A stretch of 64,000 nt of DNA, from contig OZ234497.1 of the NCBI GenBank assembly GCA_965153455.1, positions 8,680,001 through 8,744,000 on the forward strand, in the 5' to 3' direction. The notes beneath the pieces are model-generated. The model saw only the letters and a list, made by a program, of their open reading frames with translations. It was not told the DNA's origin and did no database searches. Below, in pieces: positions 36,600 to 48,036 of the stretch (positions are counted from its first letter, which is position 1; each line of letters starts with the position of its first letter). The translations under genes were made by a program, and so were the position numbers. The DNA is from Sphagnum compactum. Its lineage: Eukaryota; Bryophyta; Sphagnopsida; Sphagnales.

Positions 36600-37095
36600 T
36601 ACTTGGGAAAGGATTACATTGTGCCTACCTAATGGGCTACTTAGGAACTCCTACCTAAGGGACTACCTAAGAACGTCAAGGAACTACTTAAGGGGCTACT
36701 TAAGAACTATCAAGGAACACACCTAGAGGCTTACTTAAGGGGTTATATAGAGTCTACATTCGGCTAGCAAGGGGATTCTTAAGTTAGGGGATACCTAGGG
36801 ATTTTTTTAAAGGGCTATCTAAAGCTATTTAAGATTAATTCATAATGCAAGAAAAGACTACATAAGGGTCTAATCTTTAGGTATCCCCTAACTTAGGTAG
36901 ATCCTTAGGAAGCCCTTACTTAACATCCTAAGTAATCCCTATGTAACACCCTTATGTAAATGATAGATAGTCCTTATTTTAAATAGCTTTTAAATGGATT
37001 GTAAATAACCCCTATGTGTGCCTTAAGTAGTCCCTAAGTAAGCCTTCAAAAAGCACCTACCATAGATAGTCCTTTTACTAATTTCAAAGGTAAAT
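36600..37095. repeat. Foldback-like element with internally repetitive arms
   Basis: AAGTTAGGGGATACCTA at about 36781-36797 is the exact reverse complement of TAGGTATCCCCTAACTT at about 36879-36895. Outside these, the left arm is built of GGGCTACTTAAG and ACTACCTAAG words, and the right arm of complementary CTTAAGTAGTCCCTAAGTAA words. This suggests two long imperfect inverted arms around a centre near 36838. There is no coding potential. A foldback or MITE-like element is likely. Confidence 0.6.
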
Positions 37096-37522
37096 CATAA
37101 ATAGCTTTTAAATAGGTCCTAAACTAATTCACCCATTACTATAGGGTGGTAACCTAAGTAGATTGTAGTGTCATTAGAATATTAAAAAATACAGTGATTG
37201 TTTGAGAGTGCATCATAACCTTGGTTTTGAAGAGTGATTCTCACTTTATGGATAGCTTGGAAAGGATGATGACATAGAATGAAAGCTCATTCATTGAAGT
37301 GAGGATTATTGTATGAAATTTTTTATTAAGTAGCGTATATTTTCATTCTCTTTTTTTATCTTAAAAGTTTTTGATCTTCAATTGATTTTCATTTTTTTAA
37401 TTAAAATATTTATTTGCAAAAATAAGTATGTTTTATTTGAAAACATGGGTTCCCAAAAAAAAAAGAAGGGTGGTCCCACATAACATGGAGGTTTAGCATT
37501 GAGTAACCAACACTTCCTTGGA

Positions 37523-37524
<2 letters not shown>

Positions 37525-37558
<34 letters not shown>
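37525..37558. repeat. (TA)n microsatellite
   Basis: Seventeen consecutive TA dinucleotides. A shorter TATATATATATA run is at 33081. Confidence 0.95.
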
Positions 37559-37561
<3 letters not shown>

Positions 37562-38480
37562 CTTGGTACACTATTCACATAGAAGTTTTATCTCTAAAAT
37601 ATGAAAAGGAAGTTGCCATGTCAACGAAGATGTGTGTCCAAGAATTCTACATGTGAATATTGTAAAAACTAGGCAACACGAGAAAAGTCTCTTTCTCAAA
37701 TCTTACACATTATCGATCTCCAATTCAAGAGGTGGGTTACCTCTTTGCAAAAGTTACTACATTTTTAAAGACGAGGTTGGTTGCGTAGTAAAGTTGTCAA
37801 ACATCAAACTTCATTGAACCTATATCATTTATTTTATACACATATATCGTTACGATGTGAAGTTCTTTATGAGAAGTCTTATATCCACTTTATAATAATC
37901 ACAAACTCTATTTGAAATATATATATATTAGTGAACCATTCACTTGATACTAAGAGATTAACATGAGTTGTTATTGTGTAGAGTAAGGCACCTTTGGATA
38001 GGGCTTCCTCGGTTTTCATCCAAGCTACCTACGAGGTTAATAAATAAACCCGGTGGTACAAGTGGCGCTTGAGTGGAAAGAGTGGAAATTGGCGACGATC
38101 ACACTAGCGTCACACCTTAGTCAAAGTGTAAAGTGTAAACCACAAGGCAGAAAATTTTCACTATAACACATGAAGGGAGGTTTTCAAATGGGATTGCATT
38201 GCAAAGGGCATTGCCCCCCAAACTTGTCTATTGCCGTGTAGCCGATGATTATGTGCATTATGGAGTTGTGGAGTGGTGCATACTCAAGTCAACTCACACG
38301 ATGGCCATGGCCACAGCGGAGTGAAACCTCGAATATGAGAATGTTGTGTTTTCATGGCTGCTCGGACGTATTCCAAACTTGGAATTTTCGGCCTAGCGGA
38401 GGCAAAAGTTTGGCTTGTAGCATGTTGATTACTGGACCTTGATTGTAGCAAAAATTTCATTCGGTTATGAGGGGTACTTA

Positions 38481-38904
38481 GAGCATGTCCAGCGGTGCTC
38501 AGTCTCTGGTACTGCACAGTAAAATTGGATGAGGAAAAGTCAAAACATGCCGGTTTAGCTCAGGAAAATGGTTTTTTCGTAGTGTAATTGCACAGTTTGC
38601 GGTGGCTGGTAAAAGGCACAGCAAGGCTGTGCACGGGCAAGCATAAAAGAGTGTAATAAATATGATCTGACTGACTGCTGCTCAGTGTTTCTGATTGGCC
38701 CATCATAGTGATTGGTCCAGGTGTGAGTGGCCCATCATAATGATTGGTCGAGGTGGTTTGCTATCAGTAGTAGTACTACTACCCCACCTATTTGCTGTCC
38801 CAGATTCAGTTTGATGGGTGGGGTTGCAAAACAGTAAATAACTAACACTTGGATGTGAAAAACAACTTTGCAGGGTCACATATTGAGGACTCCTAGAGAT
38901 GCTC
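38481..38904. mobile_element. Harbinger/Tourist-type MITE, 424 bp
   Basis: The left end GAGCATGTCCAGCGG and the reverse complement of the right end, GAGCATCTCTAGGAG, form imperfect terminal inverted repeats of the common plant GAGCATCTCCAG type. The element is bounded by TTA at 38478-38480 and 38905-38907, the 3-bp target duplication typical of PIF/Harbinger. Inside, two copies of a segment reading GGCCCATCATA-TGATTGGTC lie at about 38696-38750. It has no transposase and is non-autonomous. Confidence 0.8.
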
Positions 38905-38907
38905 TTA

Positions 38908-41600
38908 GTACCTACTCCCACATTATTCTTATAGCTAAATTTCACTAACAAACCTTTCGTTGTGTGATGATGGGCCATGATTTGTTGGGTTATTTTTGCA
39001 GTTCAAATAGCATTAACCAAAAATAAAATAGGCTTAAGAAAATCAATTTTCATTTTGACAAAGTCATTATTTGATCGACTTTCAACAACATTACCAGAAA
39101 AAATAATAATAATAATGAAACGAACTAACAACATAAATAAAAATCTTTCGGTGCATAAAGAAAGAAACCGAAACGTCAAATGTCATATTGTGTATAATAA
39201 TGATGTGAAAGAATTGGGTGGGTTCTTCAAGAATTGGGTGGGGGCTCTTTATGCCCATTTAGCAAGTGTTGTAAATTGCTCTCAAATCCATGTTTTATGC
39301 ACTTTGCGAGAACCCATATCAAAGGATTAACCCAAGTACCCAACTTTTTACATGGGATGGGATCCAAGGTTGTAAGTTTCATGAAATAACTCACAAAGGA
39401 GGTTATATTTACTTTTCAACAAATTGAGAACCATGGTTATGTATCCAAACTGCTTATTTGAATTTTTTTTCCAACTAGGGTTTTATGTCTGAACCGGGTA
39501 TTTCATTTTTGAATAACAGGGATTCTGAACCCTAAGAATCACCCTGATACCCAGTGGGGGTTTGGTGCAGCTTCTCCTAACAATGGACTTCAATTCATCC
39601 AAGTAGAGATGTGATTAGTTAGTAATTGGCACATTCATTTATTCATTCTTTGGATTTGAAAGAGCCATAAAACTAGCTATTATAAATTTTGAAAAGAAAA
39701 GAAAAGAAAAGCAGGAATTTTTTTTTAATAAATTAATAAATAACAAAGGAAACCTTTCTTTTACTCTACAACTTAGGATCCCCAAAATGGGGTTTCTAGG
39801 TCCCATGACTTTGGGTGACAAGCAAAATCATGCTGATACCATAGTACCAGGACCAGTTCAACATTAATTATGTTATTTTGAGAAATATAAAAAATTTCAA
39901 TAATAATAATTAATTAATTAATTAATTAAATTTTTTTTGAAAATGATGAACTAAATATCTTGGAATATATCATTTGTTAAAATGAATTCCTTGAAATTAT
40001 TTGATTATTTGGCAAACATGTGTCAAAGTGGCCAAGGTACTATGGTAGTTGATAAATGGTTTAGGGTTTATTTGAACTTTTGTTCTTTTTGTTACACATG
40101 CATGTTTTGTTTTTATGTTTCTTTTGTGATGGGCATTGAGGGGGTGTAACAAACAACATTGCAAGGAATGCACACATAATTGTCCCAACTTATTTTTAAA
40201 ATTCACAAAAATAGCAAAAATTCAAAACTAACTTTTCAAAAAAATTTGACAAAAATCCAAGCCCCTCATGAAATCTTGATATTAATTATGTGGTTTGGAC
40301 CTATATAAGTGGCTTTTGTTTGCATTAAGGGAAGATGTTAGTAGCCCCACTTGGATGTGTTTCATTCTTTGCCATAGTTAGATTCAACTTTGAACAAGTT
40401 CACGGAAAAGTTAGGACATCAATTAAGGAGTTGTCACATCCCACCTACTACCCCTTGATCTTCAAGGGCTTTCAATTGGGTCACAACAATTTCACTTCTC
40501 ACACTATATTTTATTGCCTTGATAGAAATGGGAGACTTGTACATAACAAGATTTTGTTGATGCAACATGACCTAAGTAATATTTTACCAAATTTGTGGAA
40601 TTTTTTTATTTTTTTCTCTTTATCTTTTTGGGTTTGAGACAAACATTTATTGCCCATTATAACAATGGTCACTTCATCTATATCGAACATCTCTTTTAGG
40701 TTCACAAATTTCTTGTGACAAGATACTCCCCAGGATCAATTGTGGGGGGATGTGAAACACCCCCTACAAACATTGTGGGTGTCAATGCACAATGTCCTAC
40801 ATCGTCATTTCTATAGTCAAGATGACCATCTATCTTTATGCCCAACCTTTTGGGGTTTCTATTGCGACATCACATATTAGCTACATTCATGGAGAAAGCA
40901 AGTCAACAGATTAACGGTCACACTTGCCATATTGTGGTGATGAGTTGAACCAAATAGAAATGAACTCACTCTTATTTTGTTTTACACAATAGTTTTTCCC
41001 AAATCCACAAAGACAACACTATTATGAGTGATGGAAGCAAAGTGAAAATTTAGACAACAAAGTTAAAAGAAACAACAAATGCTATAAAATCACATTTCAT
41101 AGGAATTTTGAAGCATAGGAAAAGAAGGTGAAGTCTTTCCTTACATGTAGAGAGAGAGAGTGTGTGATTACCTTCCGGGAAAAGAAAAAGGTTAACCCAA
41201 AGGCTGAAAAAGTCAGTTATTCTCCTCAAATGGGTTAATACCCAGGTCTTATGTTTGTCATGTTTGCCTTGGGTTCTCTGGACAATAATATGTCCATTCT
41301 ACTCCAATTCCAAGTGAACCCACAACACCCACCAGTGCACCATGCACGATGGATGATTGTGTGCAATTGTGTGGACACGAAAGACATTTTCCGTTGTATC
41401 TTTGTCCCATAGCTAACGACAATGGTTTAAGTAGTTACTAAACCATCCGCATGCATCTATCTACCTACCTAGTTGTCACCAAGTGCCTTACATTCTTACC
41501 TACCTACATAGTAACCACTTTATTAACAAATGGGGTTGTTAGCATATATAGGAACAACTTCTTACAGAATGGGTTACCAAGGTAAAAGTGGGATATTACC
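38908..41600. other. Intergenic sequence
   Basis: No supported gene. It contains (AATT)n near 39909-39930 and A/T-rich decayed DNA. Frames at 38977-39330 and 40335-40637 lack domains and exon context. Confidence 0.5.
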
Positions 41601-41602
41601 TC

Positions 41603-41792
41603 AGTTGAGATTCATCCACAACTGAGTGGGTATCGGGTTGAGATTCATCCATAACCAGGTTGGTATTGGGTTGAGCTTCATCCACAACTGAGTGGGTATT
41701 GGGTTGAGATTCATCCATAACCAGGTCGGTTTTGGGTTGAGCTTCATCCACAACTGAGTGGGTATCAGGTTGAAATTTATCCATAACCAGGT
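41603..41792 (-). repeat. Minisatellite with a protein-like 12-residue repeat
   Basis: Six tandem units of about 36 bp alternate two sub-types: CATCCACAACTGAGTGGGTAT and CATCCATAACCAGGT(T/C)GGT. On the minus strand one frame stays open and reads alternating DEAQPKTDLVM and DESQPNTHSVV units. The open frame is only about 62 codons from its ATG and ends soon after the array. No gene is evident around it. Confidence 0.75.
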
Positions 41793-41851
41793 CGGACCCT
41801 CTCGTTCACCCCCTATCCCCATCTGCTTTCACTTCACTCCCTATCCCCTCC

Positions 41852-42085
41852 TTTTTCAGTGGTATCAGCATAGTAGTGAAATTTTATTAAATCTCAGTAT
41901 GAAATGCTGAAACTCAGCATTTTAATGCACAAGGTTCGGAGTAATTGGAGTAGTTGTACAGGTAGGAGCCGTGAAAATATAGGTAGCAACAGTGGAGGCA
42001 GGTGCTCAGGAAAAACAGGAAAGACAGGATGAAACTCAGTTTCCCACCAAAATTGGTGGAAAAACTAGTTTGGGTCCGAGTTATT
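41852..42085 (-). repeat. Left arm of a 5.7-kb-spaced inverted repeat pair (LTR-like or TIR)
   Basis: The sequence TTTTTCAGTGGTAT...TTTTATTAAATCTCAG...ATGCACAAGGTTCG...TACAGGTAGGAGC...AGACAGGATGAAACTCAG matches, word for word in order, the reverse complement of 47800-48036. Identity looks near 80% by eye. Read on the minus strand it ends GATACCA. Confidence 0.75.
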
Positions 42086-42257
42086 TCGTTCAGTAAAATT
42101 TTCATTCCCAGTTACATGTTTGATGCCCTATTATGTGGAAACTAGTTGTTCTCACCCCCTAATCACGTTGACTTTACAGATAACTTTAATTTCTGAACAT
42201 GATTTTGAGCCTTGCAGAGGCAACCACATGCACTGTGCATGTATGATGTAGTAGTAC

Positions 42258-42328
42258 CTGTACTTCACAAGCATAGCATCCAAAGCAAAATCTATCACCT
42301 GTTTTTTTTCTGCTGTTGCTGCTTTACT
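42258..42328 (-). pseudogene. Exon-like segment of an unrecognised gene
   Basis: On the minus strand this 71-nt open segment follows TTGCTTTGCAG and ends CAG|GTACTA. It encodes SKAATAEKKQVIDFALDAML and then VKY. The splice sites and composition look genic. I do not recognise the family. Nearby segments (see 43304-43508) have mixed frames and stops, so the parent may be broken. Confidence 0.35.
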
Positions 42329-43303
42329 CTGCAAAGCAAGCCAGCAAGCAAGCATCAATGATTTTGGCTGAATCTTTTGTACCAACAACACATTCTGTGC
42401 TTGTCAACTTTGAATCCAATGGTTGCTTTTCTGTAATGTCCAATCCATGGATGGGTAGATTATGCCAGACTTTTGATTAAAGGCTCCTGAGTAAAAAGGT
42501 GTAACAAAAAAAGGCACTGGAAAGTTTGCATACTCTTGTACTGTTTTTGGGTGTGTGGATTCACTTACATGGAAACAAGAACTGAATATTCTTCACAAAA
42601 GTTTCCTTCTTTGCTGACTGCCTATTGCACAAGTAAGTTTCTCTACATGTGTAGCAACAATGATATTGGAAGACGATGGTGATGATGATGATGATGATGA
42701 AATGACATTGAAGTTCAGCAAATTTCTTTAGAAAAAAACTGGGGAGAGTTTACCTCTGAATCACACTCGATGTTCAGCTACCACCCTTTTTTAGCTTTTG
42801 AAACATCTGCAAGTAGGAAAAACCTGAAGCTATTAATTACACCATGAAGCTTGAATGTCTTGCAACTGAAGAAAAAAGCGCCAATGCTTCATATTCTCCA
42901 AGCATGGATTTCTTTCCTTCTTCTTCTTCTTGAACATCAAATTTTTGTGAATGATTCAAGTGTCCAATGTTGTGCACGAGTTGACTGAAATTTGCTACTA
43001 TGCAAGTATTTGTTTGTTTCTTATTAATGGGTTGGAATTTTTTTTGGTTGGTTTCTTTCATGTTGGTTATCCAAATTCATTCCAAAAAACCACATACTGA
43101 TGTTGTAATGGCAATGTCAAGAAGGTTGTGGAGATTGTAAACTTTCGTTTTTTTTCTGAAAAACAAGTGAAGTGAGATTGTCGGACATTCAAAGAATTTC
43201 TACTACAGATTTCACTTTGACCAGGTACCTTCTGAAAAACATTTAGAAAGGATGAGAAGGGGAGTAGAAACACAAACATGAAGAAGAGGTTCTGTCCTCA
43301 TAC

Positions 43304-43508
43304 CAATGAGAAGATACACTCTGAGCATTGCCCATCCTTCACGGCAGCTACCAAGGCAATAGAGTGTTGTCAAGGCAACCAGTAACAAGGAAGGGTAATG
43401 CTCCAGTTGCTTGCTAGAACTGTTGTTCCCCAACAAGGTAACTGGTTCAGTGGACTCCCACTGAATTTCATTTTTGTTCTCCATCTTCTCAAGACACTTT
43501 GCCACAAT
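43304..43508 (-). pseudogene. Exon-like segment of an unrecognised gene
   Basis: A 205-nt open segment on the minus strand follows TTTTGTTGTAG and ends ATTG|GTATGAG. It encodes IVAKCLEKMENKNEIQ, then a helical, Leu-rich stretch SLLLVALTTLYCLGSCREG followed by WAMLRVYLLI. This is suggestive of an alpha-helical repeat protein, but I cannot name it. The next acceptor downstream in matching phase leads to a stop after a few codons. Another open stretch (about 42855-42995) encodes QLVHNIGHLNHSQKF and an EEEE tract. The set may be a captured or decayed gene. Confidence 0.4.
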
Positions 43509-44929
43509 CTACAACAAAAGAATAAAACATGAGAGAGCTCAAGGACAAGTAGAAGAGCAATCTTGCAAAGTCAAGTCCATGGTATAAGTTACAATGAGAA
43601 ATCACCTTACCGCCAGATCTTGTATGTATCTCAATTGCAAAATCCCAATTACTGCAGGATCTCATTCGTGGTCAAAGTTCTTGTATGTCAAAGCACATAC
43701 CAGGTGGTCTTCAGAAAATTTGATCAAGTTAACAAGTTTGCAAAACTCTTTTGCACTTACAACTCAAATTAACAAGTTTGCAAAACATTTGTCAAAACTG
43801 AATTGAGATTTCTCCACCCATGAAACAAAAAGACAAACCAAAGCAAAATGAACCTGTAAGAAGGAGCCTTAACCACATACAAATGCACCATATGAAGTGT
43901 GATGTGTTAGAGAGAACACTTGATGTTTCTTTCCTTTCTTTTTTTTCTTGCATCTCAATGCTATTGTACCAAAGTAGATACATTTCATTGACAGAAATTT
44001 TTGCCCTGACATGATCATCCTCAAGCAGAATTTGGCATGTCTTCTTCACAAAAGAAGGTCTTCTCTTCTGAAGATTTGACTAACAAGCTGAAATTGTTTG
44101 AGATGTAAACAAATCTAAATTCTAGAGTTTACATTTGTTCACTTCAAATAACAATCTCATACTTTTTATCCCCTTCTGCAAAAGGGGCTCTTCATCACTA
44201 TCATCTCGTTACAAACTGTAGTGCCATCCTCTGAGGGTTGTTAAATGGAAGACTGAACAGGGTGGTGGGACTCACCCAAAACCTCACCCATCTGGAGCTT
44301 CACTCGGCATTGTGTTCATCAATAACTGGTGTTTTAGGTTCATGGCCCTTACCTACAGATTCTCACAGTCTTGCAGGCAAGTTTGGTGCATGAAACTGAC
44401 TTTTCACCCAATCTGAGACTTTGAGCGTATCATTCTCACTTTTGTTGTCCTCTTTTTTGTTGACATGTTTGTTTGAACATCAGAAGTTTGATCTGTTGAA
44501 AGAGTCAGAATAACATCAAGTTAGCAATGAATTTCCATGTTGTTGTTGCAAAGAGAAGACGAGGAAGTCAGTTCCAAAATTTCCACTTGGAGCAACCCAA
44601 GAAGAGAAGAAGATTGTGCTCTCAGTAGACAAAAGAGAGGAAGAGAGAGCAAAACCTAAGTTGGTGAGAGAATAGATCATCAACATACGGACATGTGATT
44701 TGATTACATCAACCTTGTGTTTGCCTGCTCCACAGTTTTTTGGAATGTTGCAATTGCTCGTCTCTACATGAAGCTCCCATGCAGTTTTTGATCTTCACCC
44801 TTTTCTAGCCTGTTGGACAACAACTATACTGCTTTCATAAGAGGCATATGCCATGAGCTTCAAGATGTATGTTGAGAATATAAGACAAACTCTCAGAAAG
44901 GAAATCAAGGGTTCACAGGAGACAAAATC

Positions 44930-45110
44930 TCTCAACAAAATGCGTACTGTAGTTGCAGTTTTGTTTTCAATTTGTTTTGTGTCATCATGTTGCTGCTGCT
45001 GCTGCTGCTGCTTCATGATCTTTGCAATTTCTGCTTGAGAAATGGAAACTTCATGTTTGCTTGCCCTGTGAACATCATCAAGTGAGTTTGTTGCATGTGT
45101 TGCTTGCTTG
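44930..45110 (-). pseudogene. Open segment with poly-Gln, possibly an exon
   Basis: Minus-strand frame reading SLDDVHRASKHEVSISQAEI and then AKIMK followed by seven Gln from a (CTG)n tract. There are candidate splice sites but no recognisable domain. It lies in the same inverted-repeat-bounded segment as the two exon-like pieces at 42258-42328 and 43304-43508 and may belong with them. Confidence 0.25.
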
Positions 45111-45159
45111 CCTGTGTAACATAAACACAAAAGAATCACCAACTCTTTTGTCCTGAAGA

Positions 45160-45722
45160 GACTCCAGGATCACCCATTGCTGCAGAAACTAAGAGAACCA
45201 ATCTCAGGATCGCCCATTGCTGCTGCAGAAACTGATAGAATCAATTCTCAGGATCACCAACTGCTGCTGCAGAAACTAAAGAGAATCATCATTTTCTTGA
45301 TCACCGATTTATGCTGCAGAAACTAAAGAGAATCGTCAATCTCAGGATCACCGACTGCTGCTGCTGCTGCAGAAACTAGAGAGAATCATCAATCTCAAGA
45401 TCCCTGACTGCTGCTGCAGAACCTAAGAGAATCGATCTCAGGAGCAAAGATTGCTGCAAAAACTAAGAGGATCAATCTCGGGATCACTGATTGCTACAGA
45501 AACTCATGAGAATCACTCTCAGGATCACTGAGAGCTGCAGAAACTGAAGAGAAAATTACTCTCATGATCAACGGATTGCTGCAGAAACTCCAGAGAATCA
45601 ATCTCATTTCTGCAGAAACTAAGAGAATCAATCTCAGGGTCAGCGATTGCTGCAGCAGAACCTAGGAGAATCATCGATCTCAGGATTAGCCATCGCTGCT
45701 GCAGAAACTAAGAGAAATCTAG
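45160..45722 (+). repeat. Degenerate 40-55-bp minisatellite, about 12-13 units
   Basis: Units centre on AATCTCAGGATCACCGATTG followed by CTGCTGCAGAAACTAAGAGAA. They differ by the number of CTG triplets and by indels. Clear unit starts include those near 45170, 45200, 45248, 45297, 45343, 45393, 45431, 45475, 45517, 45563, 45612 and 45660. No frame stays open. The array ends at an ATG at 45726. Confidence 0.85.
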
Positions 45723-45979
45723 CAATGAGCAAGAAATGCGCATGCAAAATCTTTCCAAAAAAATCGCCTCTCAGGACCGCCCCTCTCTCTTCTTTTTCTT
45801 CTTCTTCTTCTTCTCCTGCTGCTGCTGTCGGATTGATGATCATCTTTGACGACCGATCTGCTGCTACAAGAATCGTGATCTCATCATCAACCAACAGTCA
45901 GAGATTGTGTGGTCTCGTCATCCTCTTCCTCATCATCGTCAACCTCAGATGGGAAAGGGCACCAAGAAGCAGAAGCAGG

Positions 45980-46324
45980 TACCAACAGGGTCATCCAGGA
46001 GCTGGAGCTCCACCAAGAGGGTGAGGAGGCATGCTGGGTGGATATCAAGGTGGCCGGGCAAGTGCTTGAGGCTATGTGAATGGGTGAGGCCATCAAGGAG
46101 GATGTGGAGGTATGTACACCAATGGTGGGCATGGAGCCCAATTCTTTGATCAGCCTGGAGGTTTCCATCCTTGACCAAACCTCTATGGTGGAAGAGGAGG
46201 AGGAGGAGGAGCACGCAGCGGTGGTGGTGGTGGTGGAGGTGGCATGATGTTCAATGGAAATGCAAATGGTGCTCCTGCAGGCCCTCGAATCCCTGCTGCT
46301 GTTGCTGCCACAGGCTCAGCATAA
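45980..46324 (+). pseudogene. Glycine-rich protein relic with four in-frame TGA codons
   Basis: In one frame the sequence reads YQQGHPGAGAPPRG, stop, GGMLGGYQGGRASA, stop, GYVNG, stop, GHQGGCGGMYTNGGHGAQFF, then a Phe-His-Pro segment, stop, PNLYGGRGGGGGARSGGGGG and on to PRIPAAVAATGSA and a TAA. All four interruptions are TGA, and three fall where a Gly codon (GGA) would fit, as expected from single G-to-T changes. The composition is that of a Gly/Pro-rich C-terminal tail. The full protein is not recognised. Confidence 0.55.
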
Positions 46325-47799
46325 AGGAGACAATGGACTAGTAAATGCAGAAACCTTGCAAGCTTCTTGTTGGAAATGTGGTTACCAGCTGCTGCTGCTG
46401 TGTTTTTTGGATCTTGTTATGAGTTAATGTGGAGCCTCCTCCTGTGTTGGAAAAAGATGGTGGGTGGGGTTTAGGGTTTAACCCTACAACACCCATCCCT
46501 TGTCATTGACCTCTTTTTTGGGTTGGTCACAATGTTTTCCAACATTTCTTTTGTACCCCAGTTGTTGTGCAACTTGTGATTAGTGCTTTTTGTTTCTGGA
46601 TTCTTCAATGGAGTAGTAGCATGTTGCAGACTGTTGTTGCACTTCGAAGAAATAGGGCAATAGTGTTTGATTTACTGGTAGTGGGTTTCTGGTTGCCTGC
46701 TTTCCTTTGTACCATACAAGAGGTTTCCATTGCAGAATGATAATTTCTTTATCATTAGCTCAAACTTTGATTGCAGGTTTAGCACCTATGTTACATACTT
46801 GGCAGTGAAGCCACCAGAAGGAAAAACCTTAACAAGTTGGAACCAGATGTTCTGCTACAGACATGAGGGTGAACTGGAGGACTGCCTAATCTTGTGACCT
46901 GACTTGTTGTAAGGGATTGTAAGAGCAACTGGGATAGCATCATTTTGTTAGCTTATTAGGTAGGTTATAAACCAGGGTTGGTATCTTTGAAGCTTGGAAT
47001 CGTCCACGCATGGATGGGTTATATGTGATGTAATTGCTCATCTGTGCATGTGAGGAAAGGAGCTCCTTTCAGTAAAGAAAAGACCGAATAGATATATTCT
47101 ACATATTTTAATTGGTCTTTTGTATCTTATACTCTTGAGATTCCAACAACAGGCAAAATGTGAATGCTGTTTGGGCAGGTGAAACTTATGTGAATTTAAC
47201 ATCTGCATAGTAAGGTTTGGATACTGACTTATTGTCTGGAAAGTTTTAGCAGGAATGGGCAACAATTCAGAACCTGGATGTTGTGTGGCTGTTGCAGATG
47301 AGAAATCCATCTTGGTGAAAGACTGACAGAACTGCAGGTCCATATGGGGATGTCAAGAAGAGGAAGAAAAGGTGCTAAAATGTATTGTCATTTTTCTCTA
47401 GGCTCAATCAAGTTCATCCTCAAATTGGTACCGCGGCACATTTGGTGACCACTAAAGAGTAAGTCGTCTATCAAGTCTCATTGAAGCTTGAGATGATGAT
47501 TGATTATGTGTTGGAATGTTTGCCTTACAGATTATTGATCCCAGAACAAACACTTGACATTTTTTGTGTTCCATTCTTAGTGTTGCAGACCATAGTGCTC
47601 CATTCGTTTTGTTACAGTATTTATGTTGTTTGCCTGAAGTTTTTGGTTGATTATTATATACTTATCTAAAGACGCTGTTGAGACACTTGAGATATCCTGC
47701 AAGTCAAGGAAAAGACAGCACCAGTACCCTGAGTTTGGTCATACACAGGGTGAGATTCAAAAAAACCTGCAAAAAAGTACGTTAGCATTCAAGGGGGAG

Positions 47800-48036
47800 T
47801 GAAACTTGGGAAAACCATCGATTTTGATGGCTACTGAGTTTCATCCTGTCTTTCTTTTTTCCTGAGCGCCTCCACTGCTGCTACATAGATTTTCACTGCT
47901 CCTACCTGTACAGCTACTATAATTTCTTTCGAACCTTGTGCATTAAATGTCGAATCTCAGCATTTCGTACTGAGTTTCAGCATTTCATACTGAGATTTAA
48001 TAAAACTTCCTTAGGTTACGTATACCACTGAAAGAG
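47800..48036 (+). repeat. Right arm of the inverted repeat pair, preceded by a polypurine tract
   Basis: Reverse complement of 41852-42085 in word order. It starts TGAAACTTGGG directly after AAGGGGGAG (47791-47799), which looks like a retrotransposon polypurine tract, and contains TACCA near 48023-48027. A TG...CA LTR of about 228 bp would fit. However, homology to the left arm runs a few bases beyond the CA, which also allows terminal inverted repeats. Confidence 0.7.

Noticed and set aside
45949-46149. Frame starting MGKGTKKQKQ
   Set aside because: Trp/Arg-rich reading of the Gly-rich relic in another frame; no family match.
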